A stretch of 64,000 nucleotides of DNA from UBA7803 sp041395905. GTDB taxonomy: Bacteria > Pseudomonadota > Gammaproteobacteria > Pseudomonadales > Azotimanducaceae. The stretch covers positions 1 to 64,000 of the forward strand of contig JAWKZP010000013.1 in NCBI GenBank assembly GCA_041395905.1, read 5' to 3'. The position numbers and the translations under genes are program-made. Numbering within the stretch: position 1 is the first letter of the stretch; every line of letters begins with the position of its first letter. The notes beneath the pieces are model-generated. The model was not told where the DNA came from and made no database searches. It saw only the letters and a list, made by a program, of their open reading frames with translations. Of the stretch, positions 16,690 to 25,253 are shown piece after piece.

Positions 16690-18491
16690 CCAGCGGCGCC
16701 GCTGCAGATGCGCTCATAGATCTCAGGGGTGAGCGCCCGATAGCCGTCGTCCTGGGGCAGCTGGACGTACAATGGGTCGCGGATGCGCCCGGGGTCGAAA
16801 CCTTCGTCCTTGAGGTTGCGCTTGACCATCTTGAACGTGCCGGTCACCTCGAAATCCTGCTGCACACGAACGAATACGGGTCTCGCGTAGCTCGGCAGGT
16901 TGTCGCGCACGTAGGCACCGAACGCCTGCACGTCGAGCGCCGCCACGCCGTCCTCGAGCGTCAGCGAAGCCATGCCGGCGCGCCCGTCCGCACCCGGCAC
17001 CTGCACGCCGTAGACGTTGCTGAATCGAACCTGCGGAAAGCCGTTGAGGATCTCGCCCACCTCGTTGGTGGAAACGTTCTCAGACTTCCAGCGGAACGTG
17101 TCGCCGATGCGGTCGACGAACTGATAGTGCGGAAACCCCAGGCTGAATCCAACCTCCACCGTCTTCATCAGATCGCCCGAATTGAACCAGGCATCGCCGT
17201 CTTCGAACACGTTACGGATGATCTTGCTCTCGGTGGCGTCCGCATTGGTGTAGCCCTCGAAGACCGATTCTTCCGTGATTCGGCCCAGCAGCAGACCCGG
17301 CTCCCCGTCCGCGACCGGTATGCAGTGGCCGGCGGCGTCGCGCACCAGCTCGTCGGCGTCGATGTCGTAGCGCACCAATGCCACCGGTGCCGAGGTCATG
17401 CCGACCGTGCAGTTCTTGTTGAGCAGGTTGGCGAACGCCACGTTGCCCTCGCTGGCGCCGTAGAACTCGGCGATGCGCTTGACGCCGAAACGCCGCTTGA
17501 ACGGCATCCACACGTCGGGCCGCAGACCGTTGCCCATCATGCTGCGCAGGGGATTGTCTGCGTCGTCCGGGCGCGCGGGGGTGTTCATCAGGTAGCGGCA
17601 CAGCTCGCCGATGTAGATCAGGCAGGTGGTGTTGTGGGCGCGAACCTCGTCCAGGAAGTTGCTGGCCGAGAAGCGCCGGCGCAGAAACATGCTCGCGCCG
17701 GAGCTGAACGACGCGCCGACACCGATCATGAGCCCGGTGCCGTGATACAGCGGCAGGCAGATGTAAAGGCGGTCACGCTCCGTGCATTTCAAGCCGGCCT
17801 TGGAGGCCAGCCCCGCGGATGACAGGTAGCGCCGGTTCGACAGTACCGCCGCCTTGGGCAGCCCCGTGGTGCCGGAAGTGAAAATGTACAATGCGGTGTC
17901 ACCCAGCGTGACGCCCGCGGTATCCGCCGGATTGGCCGCGTCGGCCGACTCGATGAGCGCATTCAGGCTCACCGCCCAGTTAGCCGGAGAGCGCTCGCCG
18001 CCGTCCGCCACCCAGAGGTAGTCGGCACCTTCGTCGAGCGCCAGCTCGCCTTTCACTTCCGCCAGGGCATCAGCCAGCTCCTCGCCGAAGATGCACTTGC
18101 TGGAGCCGGTCACCGAGATGCAGTGAATCAGCGAGCGCCCGCGCAGATTGGTGTTGATGAGCGAGCCGATGACGCCGATCTTGTTCAGCCCCACCAGGGT
18201 GGCGAGGTACTCGATGCGATTTTCCATGAACACGCTCGCGGTATCGCCGCGAGACAGCCCCTGGGCCTTGAAGGCGGCCGCGTACCTGTTGGCCAGGGCA
18301 TTGAATTCACCCCAGGTCAGCTCGCGCCCCTCACATACCAGTGCCGAGCGGTCGGGGATGCGCGCTGCGAGTCGCTCGACGGCGGCGCCGAAGCAGTCGC
18401 GCTCGGTGAGCGCTCGCGGGCGCATGCCCTTCTTCAGCGCCAGCAGTGTCGGCACCTCCGCGAGGGTGCGGGCAACGTCCAGCAGACCCAT
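16683..18491 (-). CDS. Long-chain/very-long-chain acyl-CoA synthetase (FATP-like AMP-binding enzyme)
   Basis: 602 residues of the adenylate-forming superfamily. The P-loop-like motif is YIFTSGTTGLPKAAVLSN, then EFYGASEGNVAFANL, and a C-terminal hinge with WFNSGDLMK and FVDRIGDTFRWKSENVSTNE. The DTFRWKSENVST block is characteristic of the FATP/SLC27 group rather than FadD. It activates fatty or other carboxylic acids to acyl-CoA with ATP. No signal peptide is seen. It faces the Hsp70 gene and is divergent from the MBL hydrolase at 18618. Confidence 0.9.
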   Translation of the reverse strand: MGLLDVARTLAEVPTLLALKKGMRPRALTERDCFGAAVERLAARIPDRSALVCEGRELTWGEFNALANRYAAAFKAQGLSRGDTASVFMENRIEYLATLVGLNKIGVIGSLINTNLRGRSLIHCISVTGSSKCIFGEELADALAEVKGELALDEGADYLWVADGGERSPANWAVSLNALIESADAANPADTAGVTLGDTALYIFTSGTTGLPKAAVLSNRRYLSSAGLASKAGLKCTERDRLYICLPLYHGTGLMIGVGASFSSGASMFLRRRFSASNFLDEVRAHNTTCLIYIGELCRYLMNTPARPDDADNPLRSMMGNGLRPDVWMPFKRRFGVKRIAEFYGASEGNVAFANLLNKNCTVGMTSAPVALVRYDIDADELVRDAAGHCIPVADGEPGLLLGRITEESVFEGYTNADATESKIIRNVFEDGDAWFNSGDLMKTVEVGFSLGFPHYQFVDRIGDTFRWKSENVSTNEVGEILNGFPQVRFSNVYGVQVPGADGRAGMASLTLEDGVAALDVQAFGAYVRDNLPSYARPVFVRVQQDFEVTGTFKMVKRNLKDEGFDPGRIRDPLYVQLPQDDGYRALTPEIYERICSGAAGY

Positions 18492-18617
18492 TCGAATACC
18501 TTTCCGGCGGGCAGATCAGGCACCTTAGCCGCTGGTTGTCGCCCCATCAAGACGGCTGTGGCATCCTCGTCGACAGGGCACGATACGATTGCGCAGGCCG
18601 GCAGAAGGAGGGGCAGC

Positions 18618-19475
18618 ATGAATCAGTGGCAGGTAGGCAAGGTCAAGATTACCCGGATCATCGAAATGCAGATTGCCGGCGGCACGTCGTTCATCCTGCC
18701 GGATGCGACGCCTGAGGCCTGTCTGCCCATGAGCTGGATGCAGCCGCACTTCATGGATGCCGACGGCCGGCTGATCATGAGCATTCACGCGCTGGTGGTG
18801 GATACCGGCGAGCGCCGCATCGTGGTGGATACCTGCATCGGCAACGACAAGCAGCGATCGATTCCCAACTGGAGCAACCTGCAGACGTCGTTTCTAGAGG
18901 ATCTCGAGGCGGCCGGCTATCCCCGGGAGAGCATCGATACGGTGCTGTGCACGCACCTGCACGTCGATCACGTGGGCTGGAACACCATGCTGGTGAACGG
19001 CGAGTGGCGACCGACCTTTCCGAACGCACGCTACCTGATCGGCGAGACCGAATGGCGCTACTGGGATGGCGTCGACGAGGATCCCCTGAATGCCGGCATT
19101 CTGGACGATTCGGTGCGGCCGGTGTTCGCTGCGGGCCTGGTGGACCTGGTCGGATCCGAGCATCAGGTCTGTGCCGAAGTGCAGCTCGAACCCACGCCGG
19201 GCCACACCCCGGGCCACGTCAGCGTGCACATCCGGTCTGAAGGTCAGGAGGCACTGATCACAGGCGACTGCATCCACCATCCCTGCCAGATGGCACGAAC
19301 CGACTGGTGCAGCTCTGCGGATTTCGACCGCGCCGCCGGAGAAGCAACCCGCGAGCAGCTGCTGGCCAGGTACTCAGACGGCGACGTGCTCTTGATCGGC
19401 ACGCACTTCGCGACCCCCACGGCAGGGCACGTGCGCCGCGCGCGTGGCGGCGGCTACTGGTTCGACGTGGGCTGA
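18618..19475 (+). CDS. MBL-fold metallo-hydrolase (lactonase-like)
   Basis: 285 residues from the ATG at 18618, preceded by AGGAGGGG. The metal motif is CTHLHVDHVGWN (HxHxDH). Later ligands are the His in PTPGHTPGHVSVH, the Asp in ALITGDCIHHPCQ and the His in LIGTHFATP. Its order and length resemble AHL-lactonase and related secondary-metabolite hydrolases, but proof of quorum quenching would need assays. Divergent from the acyl-CoA synthetase across 126 bp. The last 22 bp overlap the convergent membrane-protein gene. Confidence 0.85.
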   Translation: MNQWQVGKVKITRIIEMQIAGGTSFILPDATPEACLPMSWMQPHFMDADGRLIMSIHALVVDTGERRIVVDTCIGNDKQRSIPNWSNLQTSFLEDLEAAGYPRESIDTVLCTHLHVDHVGWNTMLVNGEWRPTFPNARYLIGETEWRYWDGVDEDPLNAGILDDSVRPVFAAGLVDLVGSEHQVCAEVQLEPTPGHTPGHVSVHIRSEGQEALITGDCIHHPCQMARTDWCSSADFDRAAGEATREQLLARYSDGDVLLIGTHFATPTAGHVRRARGGGYWFDVG

Positions 19476-19837
19476 TCGCCGCCGCGCGGCGGCTTGTTGG
19501 CGGCAGGCGGCTCGCCGGCGTGCGCCTGATCGATGGGCTCCTCCGGCTGGCCGTCCGGCTGCGGCCGCCCGTGCGGGTGGGGCGCGTAGGCACGTCGTGC
19601 CAGGCGGACCATCCAGCGGTCGATGTGATGCCGGGCCGACGGCACGTCCAGCGCGACGAAAGCCACGCCCAGCGGGAACATCCAGAAGCCCAGTATCGGC
19701 AGAAAACCGAATACCCCGCCGACCATCAGCATGATCCCGAGCAGCGAGCGTATGCCGGGGGCCACGTGGTTCTGGCCCCACAGCAGCGCCCGGTAGGTGG
19801 TCGCGGCGATGCGCCGCCTGAGCTGTTCCGAGTTCAT
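19454..19837 (-). CDS. Small membrane protein of unknown function
   Basis: 127 residues. A central hydrophobic hairpin (about 30-65) reads GIMLMVGGVFGFLPILGF then WMFPLGVAFVALDVP, a two-helix pattern common in small uncharacterised proteobacterial membrane proteins. The N-terminus is basic and the C-terminal 45 residues are Pro- and Gln-rich and probably disordered. It lies 34 bp upstream of the 3' end of the MBL gene at 19872 on the same strand. It overlaps the end of the opposite MBL gene by 22 bp. Confidence 0.65.
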   Translation of the reverse strand: MNSEQLRRRIAATTYRALLWGQNHVAPGIRSLLGIMLMVGGVFGFLPILGFWMFPLGVAFVALDVPSARHHIDRWMVRLARRAYAPHPHGRPQPDGQPEEPIDQAHAGEPPAANKPPRGGDQPTSNQ

Positions 19838-19871
19838 CGGGTGCGGGGTGTGCGCCCTGTCTGGTGCCGTG

Positions 19872-20975
19872 CTACACCCATACCGGCGCTTCGTTGGGCG
19901 CGTCGTGATCGTCGGGATGCGCGCGTCGGCGCAGGTCCGGATCGATCGAGTGGTAGCGGTACTGGCCGTCCTCGTGCAGGGTGCGCTCGATGCGGTTGCG
20001 GTGCATCAGCAGATGCAGGTGGGCGATGGCCTCGCCCAGCGCCATCATCATCTGGCGCGGGTCGAGGTGGCGGGCGAACAGCACCGGCAGCAACGCCTTG
20101 GCCACCGCCGGATTCACGCAGTGCTCCTCGATGGCGAGCATACGGTCCTCATGATGTCCGATCAGCTGGCGCAGGCGCTCGCGCACGCCGTAGAACGGCA
20201 GGTTGTGCGCCGGCAGCACCAGCGTGTCCGCAGGCAGCGCCAGCAGGCGGTCGTGGGACTCCATCCAGTCCTTGAGGGGGTTCGCCTCCGGCTCGGTGGG
20301 ATGCACGCTGACGTTGCTGGTGATCACCGGCAGGATCTGGTCGCCGGAAAGCAGAATCTTGCGGGCGGGGCTGAACAGGCAGGCGTGCTCGGGCGAGTGT
20401 CCTGAGCCCACCACCACCTGCCAGTCCTGGCCACCGATGGTCAGCACGTCCCCGTGCTGCAGGCGTCGGTAGCCGGCCGGCATCTCGGGCATGGACATGC
20501 CCTCACTCGAGCGGTGCTCCCACTGCTTGCGCAGCTGCTCGAGGTAGTCGGCCGGCATGCCGGCGCGCACGTAGAAATCGCGCCCGATCCAGCTCGACTG
20601 ATAGGACGGGCCGCCGCCGGAGAATGCGCGCGCCTGATAGTACTCGGCGCGGGTCATGTACAGAGGGCATTGGAACTCGTCGGTGATCATCTTGGCCTGG
20701 CCGACGTGATCCGGATGCATGTGCGTGCAGATCACGCCCAGCACCGGTCGGCCGCCCAGCTCAGTCTCGAACACCTCCCGCCACAGGCGCGCCGTCTCCG
20801 GCAGGCCAAGACCGGTATCCACCACCCACCAGCCGTCGCGATCCTCCAGCAGGTACAGATTGATGTGGCTGAGCGACCCTCCCATGGGCATGGTCAGCCA
20901 GCGCACGCCGGGTGCCACCTCAATGGTGGTGCCGGGCTCGGGATGCTTGGCATATGGATAGCGCAGTTCGCTCAT
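19872..20975 (-). CDS. MBL-fold metallo-hydrolase
   Basis: 367 residues from the ATG at 20975, with GGAAAGG just upstream. The metal motif CTHMHPDHVGQAKMI is followed by VVVGSGHSPEHACLFSPA and LLSGDQILPVIT. A helical C-terminal domain (from about 260) with LVLPAHNLPFYG and HHEDRMLAIEEHC resembles the RNase Z/LACTB2-like hydrolases with winged-helix extensions. The likely reaction is thioester or ester hydrolysis, with unknown substrate. It is divergent from the ACAD10/11-like gene at 21166 across 190 bp. Confidence 0.85.
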   Translation of the reverse strand: MSELRYPYAKHPEPGTTIEVAPGVRWLTMPMGGSLSHINLYLLEDRDGWWVVDTGLGLPETARLWREVFETELGGRPVLGVICTHMHPDHVGQAKMITDEFQCPLYMTRAEYYQARAFSGGGPSYQSSWIGRDFYVRAGMPADYLEQLRKQWEHRSSEGMSMPEMPAGYRRLQHGDVLTIGGQDWQVVVGSGHSPEHACLFSPARKILLSGDQILPVITSNVSVHPTEPEANPLKDWMESHDRLLALPADTLVLPAHNLPFYGVRERLRQLIGHHEDRMLAIEEHCVNPAVAKALLPVLFARHLDPRQMMMALGEAIAHLHLLMHRNRIERTLHEDGQYRYHSIDPDLRRRAHPDDHDAPNEAPVWV

Positions 20976-21165
20976 GACCTTTCCACGGCGGCGCCCCGGG
21001 TGACCGGCGCCTCGAATCAGGGACACGCAGTATACCCAGAAAAAGAACGGGAGACCGGTGGCTGCGTCAAACCGAATTGGCCTGTGCAATGCCGCGGGGG
21101 TTGTTTTAGATTACCGGTCAGAAAAGGGGTAACCTTCGGCCAGCGATTTTGAGGGAGGGACAAGC

Positions 21166-22422
21166 ATGGCAATGAACGTGAAACCGGTGCCGACGCTCGA
21201 CGACGAGGTCAACGAGATCCGTCTGGCGACCGCCGAGATCGTCAACGAGGACATTCTGCCCAACGAGGGCAAGCTCTGGGGCTGGCTCTCCGACAGCGCC
21301 AACGCGCCCAACGAGGTGATTGCAGAAGCCAAGGAGCTGCGCCAGCAGATTCAGAACAAGGTCAAGAAGCGCAGCCTGTGGGCGCCGCACCTGCCGCGCG
21401 AGTTCGGCGGCATGGGGCTGTCGTTCCTGCAGCACGCCTACATGAATGAGGTGCTGGCCTACAGTCCGGGAGCCGCATCCCTGTTCGGGGTGGTGGCGCC
21501 GAACTCGGGCAATCAGAAGATTCTGGTCAAGTACGGGACGCCCGAGCAGCACGAGCAGTGGCTGAAGCCGCTCACCGAGGGTCGGATGCAGTCGGGCTTC
21601 TCCATGACCGAGCCGCACAATCCGGGCTCCGATCCGCGTTCGCTCACCACCCGGGCCGTGCTCGATGGCGACGAGTGGGTCATCAACGGCCACAAGTGGT
21701 TCACCTCGAACGGTCATGCGGCGGATTTCTACATCGTCATGTGCCGCACCGCGGATCCGGATGCGCCGGGCGCCGACACCGACAAGATGACGCAGATCAT
21801 CGTGCCGAAGAACACGCCCGGGGTGAGGGTGGTGCGCGGCGTGCCGGTCTGGGGTCGCGCATCGAGTCACTGCGAGATCATTTACGACAACGTCCGGGTG
21901 CCGAAGGCAAATCAGCTCGGCCGCACCGGTACCGGGCACCAGGCGGCCCAGGATCGCCTCGGTGCGGGCCGGGTGTACCACTGCATGAACTCCATCGGCT
22001 CCATGTGGCGCGCGTTCGATCTCATGATCGAACGGCTCACCACGCGCGAGGTGCACGGTGGCGAGAAGCTCGAGGAGAAGCAGTTCATGCAGGGCTTCAT
22101 CGCAGAGAGCTACATGGACATTCAGAGCGCGCGCCTGATGACCATTCACTGTGCGGAAAAGATGGAAACCGGCGCCGATCCGCGCACCGACATCTCCGCC
22201 ATCAAGATCTTCGTTCCTGCTGCCTATCACCGGGTGGTCGACCGCGCCATTCAGGTGTGGGGAGCTGCCGGGGTGAGCGGCGATCTGCCGCTGGCCAGCA
22301 TGTATCAGGGCGCGCGAACCCTACGCCTGGCGGACGGTCCGGACGAGGTGCACAAGATCCTCATCGCCAAGCTGATCCTGCGCCGGTACCACTCCGGCGA
22401 AACCTGGGATTTCGGCAACTGA
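21166..22422 (+). CDS. ACAD10/11-like acyl-CoA dehydrogenase
   Basis: 418 residues, preceded by GAGGGAGGGA. It has WAPHLPREFGGMGLSFLQ, GFSMTEPHNPGSDPRSLTTR, WFTSNGHAADFYIVMC, IQVWGAAGVSGDLPLASMY and a C-terminal LRLADGPDEVHKILIAK. The DGPDEVH box is typical of the ACAD10/ACAD11 branch and of bacterial relatives such as LvaC. In that branch the enzyme can eliminate phosphate from 4-phosphoacyl-CoA made by a partner kinase; a kinase of that type sits at 5343-6386. It might equally be a conventional FAD dehydrogenase. Confidence 0.88.
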   Translation: MAMNVKPVPTLDDEVNEIRLATAEIVNEDILPNEGKLWGWLSDSANAPNEVIAEAKELRQQIQNKVKKRSLWAPHLPREFGGMGLSFLQHAYMNEVLAYSPGAASLFGVVAPNSGNQKILVKYGTPEQHEQWLKPLTEGRMQSGFSMTEPHNPGSDPRSLTTRAVLDGDEWVINGHKWFTSNGHAADFYIVMCRTADPDAPGADTDKMTQIIVPKNTPGVRVVRGVPVWGRASSHCEIIYDNVRVPKANQLGRTGTGHQAAQDRLGAGRVYHCMNSIGSMWRAFDLMIERLTTREVHGGEKLEEKQFMQGFIAESYMDIQSARLMTIHCAEKMETGADPRTDISAIKIFVPAAYHRVVDRAIQVWGAAGVSGDLPLASMYQGARTLRLADGPDEVHKILIAKLILRRYHSGETWDFGN

Positions 22423-22435
22423 CAGGCGGGTCGGC

Positions 22436-22939
22436 GTGCCGCGGCTGACGGCAGACGAGCGCGACCGGTTCCTCGCGGAACCGGGCGTGCTCATGCGGGT
22501 CGCCGTGGTGCGCGCCGACGGCCGTCCGCTGGTGACGCCCATCTGGTTCCTGTACGAGGACGGCGCGATCTACTTCACTCCGCGCGAGCGCTCCGAATGG
22601 TTCCGGTGCCTGCGCAGCGATCCGCGCGTCGCGCTGTGCATCGACGAGCAGCCGCTGCCGTACCGCAAGGTGCTGGTAGAAGGCACGGCGGAACTGGTGC
22701 ACGATATCGGCGCCGACGACGAGTGGCGTGATCTGTATCGACGCATCGTGCGCCGGTACGTTTCGCCGGAGGCTGCCGAGGCCTACATTCAGAACACCAT
22801 CGACCAGCCGCGGGGCCTGTTTCGCGTGCGTCTGGACGATGCCGAGGTAAAGTCCTGGCGCATGCCGCTCGCGGGTGAGGCGCCGGAAGGTATCTGGCAC
22901 GAACGGTACTACCAGCCGGATACCAAATTCAGTATCTAG
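22436..22939 (+). CDS. PPOX-class (pyridoxamine phosphate oxidase-fold) protein
   Basis: 167 residues from the GTG at 22436, 13 bp after the dehydrogenase stop. The split-barrel signature is VLMRVAVVRADGRPLVTPIW, then FTPRERSEWFRCLRSDPRVA and YRKVLVEGTAELVHD. It is a second PPOX-type protein in the window and could bind FMN or F420. Its place directly behind the acyl-CoA dehydrogenase suggests co-transcription and a role as an accessory reductase, but no substrate can be named. Confidence 0.8.
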   Translation: MPRLTADERDRFLAEPGVLMRVAVVRADGRPLVTPIWFLYEDGAIYFTPRERSEWFRCLRSDPRVALCIDEQPLPYRKVLVEGTAELVHDIGADDEWRDLYRRIVRRYVSPEAAEAYIQNTIDQPRGLFRVRLDDAEVKSWRMPLAGEAPEGIWHERYYQPDTKFSI

Positions 22940-22949
22940 GAGAACAAAG

Positions 22950-23336
22950 ATGCAGTGTCCAAAATGTCCCGGCACTCTGGAGCCGAAAACCTACGGCCGC
23001 AAGATCACCGTGCACCGCTGCACCGACTGCGGCGGGCTCTGGTGCAAGCCGGAAGTGCTCATGGAGATGAAGCGCGAGTGGATGTCCGAGGCGGTTCTGG
23101 ATTCCGGCGATCCCAAGCTCGGCGCCGCGCTGGACAAGCTGGACAACATCGACTGCCCCGAGTGCGGAGTGCGCATGGAGAAGACCAGCGACCCCAGGCA
23201 GACGCACATCTGGTACGAGACGTGCAGCAGCTGCGGCGGGTTGTTCCTGGATGCCGGCGAGTTCACCGACCTCAAATACGATACGTTCATGGATCGTATC
23301 CGCGACCTTGTGCGGGGACGCCGTCCTAATGCCTGA
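22950..23336 (+). CDS. Zinc-ribbon (TFIIB-type) protein
   Basis: 128 residues from the ATG at 22950, with TAGGAG about 8 nt upstream. It contains two zinc ribbons: MQCPKCPGTLEPK with CTDCGGLWCKPE, and DCPECGVRMEK with CSSCGGLFLDAGEF, matching the duplicated zf-TFIIB pattern of small bacterial proteins of unknown role. A basic tail (RDLVRGRRPNA) follows. It lies 10 bp after the PPOX gene and overlaps the next gene by 8 bp, so the run from 21166 is probably one operon. Confidence 0.8.
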   Translation: MQCPKCPGTLEPKTYGRKITVHRCTDCGGLWCKPEVLMEMKREWMSEAVLDSGDPKLGAALDKLDNIDCPECGVRMEKTSDPRQTHIWYETCSSCGGLFLDAGEFTDLKYDTFMDRIRDLVRGRRPNA

Positions 23337-23904
23337 GCGTCTGCAGGCGGCACGTCGCGCGGCTGCTTCGCTGACGCTGCTGCTGGGCCTGCTTGCCGCG
23401 GTCGAACCGGCCGCCGGTCAGGTCGCGGCCCAGGCGCCCGAGGGATTCGTGGTAGCGAACGAGCTGCTGCTCGATGGGTCGCCGGAGCGCGTCTATCAGG
23501 CGATCACCGGCGAGGTGGCAAGCTGGTGGGATGGCCGGCACTCCTGGTCCGGTGATGCCGCCAACTTCTCCATGGATCCCAGGGCCGGCGGCTGCTTCTG
23601 TGAGCGGTTGCCCGCAGGCGGCAGCGTGGAGCACATGCGCGTGGTGTTCGCGTCCCCCGGACACCTGCTGCGGCTCTCGGGTGGCCTGGGACCACTGCAG
23701 GGCATGGGCGTGAGCGGCAGCATGGACTTCGCGCTGGCTGCCGCTGACCGGCCCGACCAGACCCGACTGGCGTTCCGTTATGTGGTCAGCGGTTACCCGG
23801 CAGGTGGTCTGGATGGCATGGCCGAGCCGGTGGATTCCGTGCTCAGTGGCCAGCTGCAGCGTCTTGCCGCCTACCTGCGGACGGGCTCGCCAGAATCACG
23901 CTGA
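23329..23904 (+). CDS. Secreted SRPBCC-like protein
   Basis: 191 residues from the ATG at 23329, overlapping the zinc-ribbon stop by 8 bp. A Sec-type signal occupies the first 30 or so residues (AASLTLLLGLLAAVEPAAGQ). The mature part looks like an AHSA1/SRPBCC helix-grip domain: LDGSPERVYQAITGEVASWW, SMDPRAGGCFCERL, HMRVVFASPGHLLRLSGG and a C-terminal helix SVLSGQLQRLAAYLR. These domains bind hydrophobic ligands; a periplasmic version is less common. The ligand is unknown. Confidence 0.72.
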   Translation: MPERLQAARRAAASLTLLLGLLAAVEPAAGQVAAQAPEGFVVANELLLDGSPERVYQAITGEVASWWDGRHSWSGDAANFSMDPRAGGCFCERLPAGGSVEHMRVVFASPGHLLRLSGGLGPLQGMGVSGSMDFALAAADRPDQTRLAFRYVVSGYPAGGLDGMAEPVDSVLSGQLQRLAAYLRTGSPESR

Positions 23905-23936
23905 TTCTGGCGCCGCCGCGAGGAAACAGCGGCGGC
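23888..23936. terminator. Two adjacent hairpins between convergent genes
   Basis: CGCCAGAATCA / TGATTCTGGCG (23888-23912) is a perfect 11-bp inverted repeat with a 3-nt loop that contains the SRPBCC stop codon. It is followed at once by GCCGCCGC / GCGGCGGC (23912-23936). Both strands would fold, which fits bidirectional termination between the SRPBCC gene and the aminotransferase gene. There is no clear T-tract. Confidence 0.5.
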
Positions 23937-23943
23937 GGCTCGC

Positions 23944-25104
23944 CTAGAACAGACGTTCGAAGCTGCGCGCTTCGTTGCTGGAACGGGCCTCGCGGATGCA
24001 GCGCGCCAGCTCACCAACCCCCTCGTCGATGTCCTGCAGCGACAGGTGCCCGAAAGCCAGGCGCAGGTAGGGCACGTCCGCTGCCGCCACATGGAATGCC
24101 GATCCCGGCAGGTAGTAGACGCCCCGCGACTCGCAGACCTGCCACAGGCGCTTGCGGTCCACGTCGTCCGGCAGGCGCACCCACACGAACAGCCCGCCCG
24201 CGGGGCGGGACCACACGCAGATGTCGTTCAGCTCTTCCTCGAGACGCTGCAGCAGCAGGTCGCGCTTGATCTTGAGCGCCGCGTTGGTGTGGCGCGCGTG
24301 GGCCCAGATGCCGTCCTCCCCGGCGTAGAACTCGGCAATCACGGCGGCTGCGAGCAGATTGCTGCCCGCGTCGTTGCGGTGCGCCAGCAGACGCTCCAGC
24401 ATGGGTGGCCGCGCGAGAACGTAGCCCATGCGCAGACCCGGGCCGAGAATCTTCGACAGCGAGCAGATGTAGATCTGCCGCGGGTCGTCGTCGAGCGCAT
24501 ACAGGGCCGGCGGTACGGCGCCCTCGTAATGTACGTCGGCGTAGCAGTTGTCCTCGACCACGGGCACGTCGAACCGACGCGCCAGCTCGATCAGGCGCAG
24601 CCGGTTCTCGCGCGGCATGACGAAGCCGCTGGGGTTCTGATAGGTGCTGATGGTGTAGATGAACCGGGCCTGACGCCCGGCAGCGGCCAGCTCGGTGAGC
24701 CGGGCTTCGAGCACGTCGAGCTGCATTCCATCCTCGGACAGGGGAATGCCCACCATCTGGAGCTTCAGCGAGCGGTATGCCGACAGCGTGCCCGGGTAGC
24801 TGAATTCCTCCATCAGCACCACGTCGCCCGGCTGCTCCTGCAGGGTCTGAGCGCTGAGGGTGACGCCCTGCATGGACCCATTCGTAAGGATCAGATGATC
24901 GGGGTTCACGGGCACGCCTTCGCGGTCCTGCTCGCGCTGTGCCATTGCCTGGCGCAGCCCGAGATGACCGAGGCCGCCCGGGTAGCGCGTCAGTGCCTCC
25001 GCTTCGTGCTCGATGGCCCGCACGGCCGCGGCCTTCAGCGCCTGCGTTGGAAAGGTTTCCGGGTCGGCGCGTCCGCTGCCGAAGTCGAAGCGGACGCCGC
25101 TCAC
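23944..25104 (-). CDS. PLP-dependent aminotransferase, class I/II fold
   Basis: 386 residues from the GTG at 25104, chosen because GGAG lies 7 nt upstream and the start gives the usual opening (FDFGSGRADPETFP). PLP-site features are LILTNGSMQGVTLSA, YTISTYQNPSGFVMPRENRL, VVEDNCYADVHYEG and the Schiff-base lysine in YICSLSKILGPGLRMGYV. It resembles the aminotransferase half of MocR proteins and LysN-type 2-aminoadipate aminotransferases. The reading frame is open further upstream to a GTG at 25242. A short frame with a much stronger ribosome site ends exactly on this start (see 25101-25202). Confidence 0.88.
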   Translation of the reverse strand: MSGVRFDFGSGRADPETFPTQALKAAAVRAIEHEAEALTRYPGGLGHLGLRQAMAQREQDREGVPVNPDHLILTNGSMQGVTLSAQTLQEQPGDVVLMEEFSYPGTLSAYRSLKLQMVGIPLSEDGMQLDVLEARLTELAAAGRQARFIYTISTYQNPSGFVMPRENRLRLIELARRFDVPVVEDNCYADVHYEGAVPPALYALDDDPRQIYICSLSKILGPGLRMGYVLARPPMLERLLAHRNDAGSNLLAAAVIAEFYAGEDGIWAHARHTNAALKIKRDLLLQRLEEELNDICVWSRPAGGLFVWVRLPDDVDRKRLWQVCESRGVYYLPGSAFHVAAADVPYLRLAFGHLSLQDIDEGVGELARCIREARSSNEARSFERLF

Positions 25105-25202
25105 GACAGTGCTCCACAGCGACGCCCGCCCTGTGGCGGTCGCTTCGGGTAATGCCTTCGGATGGTGCCGCGCGCTGCCCGCCGGCCTGAAATTGTGCTC
25201 AT
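25101..25202 (-). CDS. Possible leader peptide coupled to the aminotransferase
   Basis: 33 codons from the ATG at 25202, preceded by a strong GGGAGGG site 5 nt away. The peptide is Arg-rich and begins MSTISGRRAARG. Its TGA (25103-25101) overlaps the GTG of the aminotransferase in a GTGA arrangement, so ribosomes finishing it could restart on the aminotransferase. It has no homologue I recognise. Alternatives are chance, or a frameshift that separated a former N-terminus. Confidence 0.35.
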   Translation of the reverse strand: MSTISGRRAARGTIRRHYPKRPPQGGRRCGALS

Positions 25203-25253
25203 GATTCCCTCCCGCTAAGGTATCGTACCACGCGGAATTCACGGGGAGAGGCG

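Noticed and set aside
23251..23328. Upstream start for the SRPBCC-like gene
   Set aside because: The extension overlaps the zinc-ribbon gene in another frame and would bury the signal peptide; the ATG at 23329 puts it at the N-terminus.
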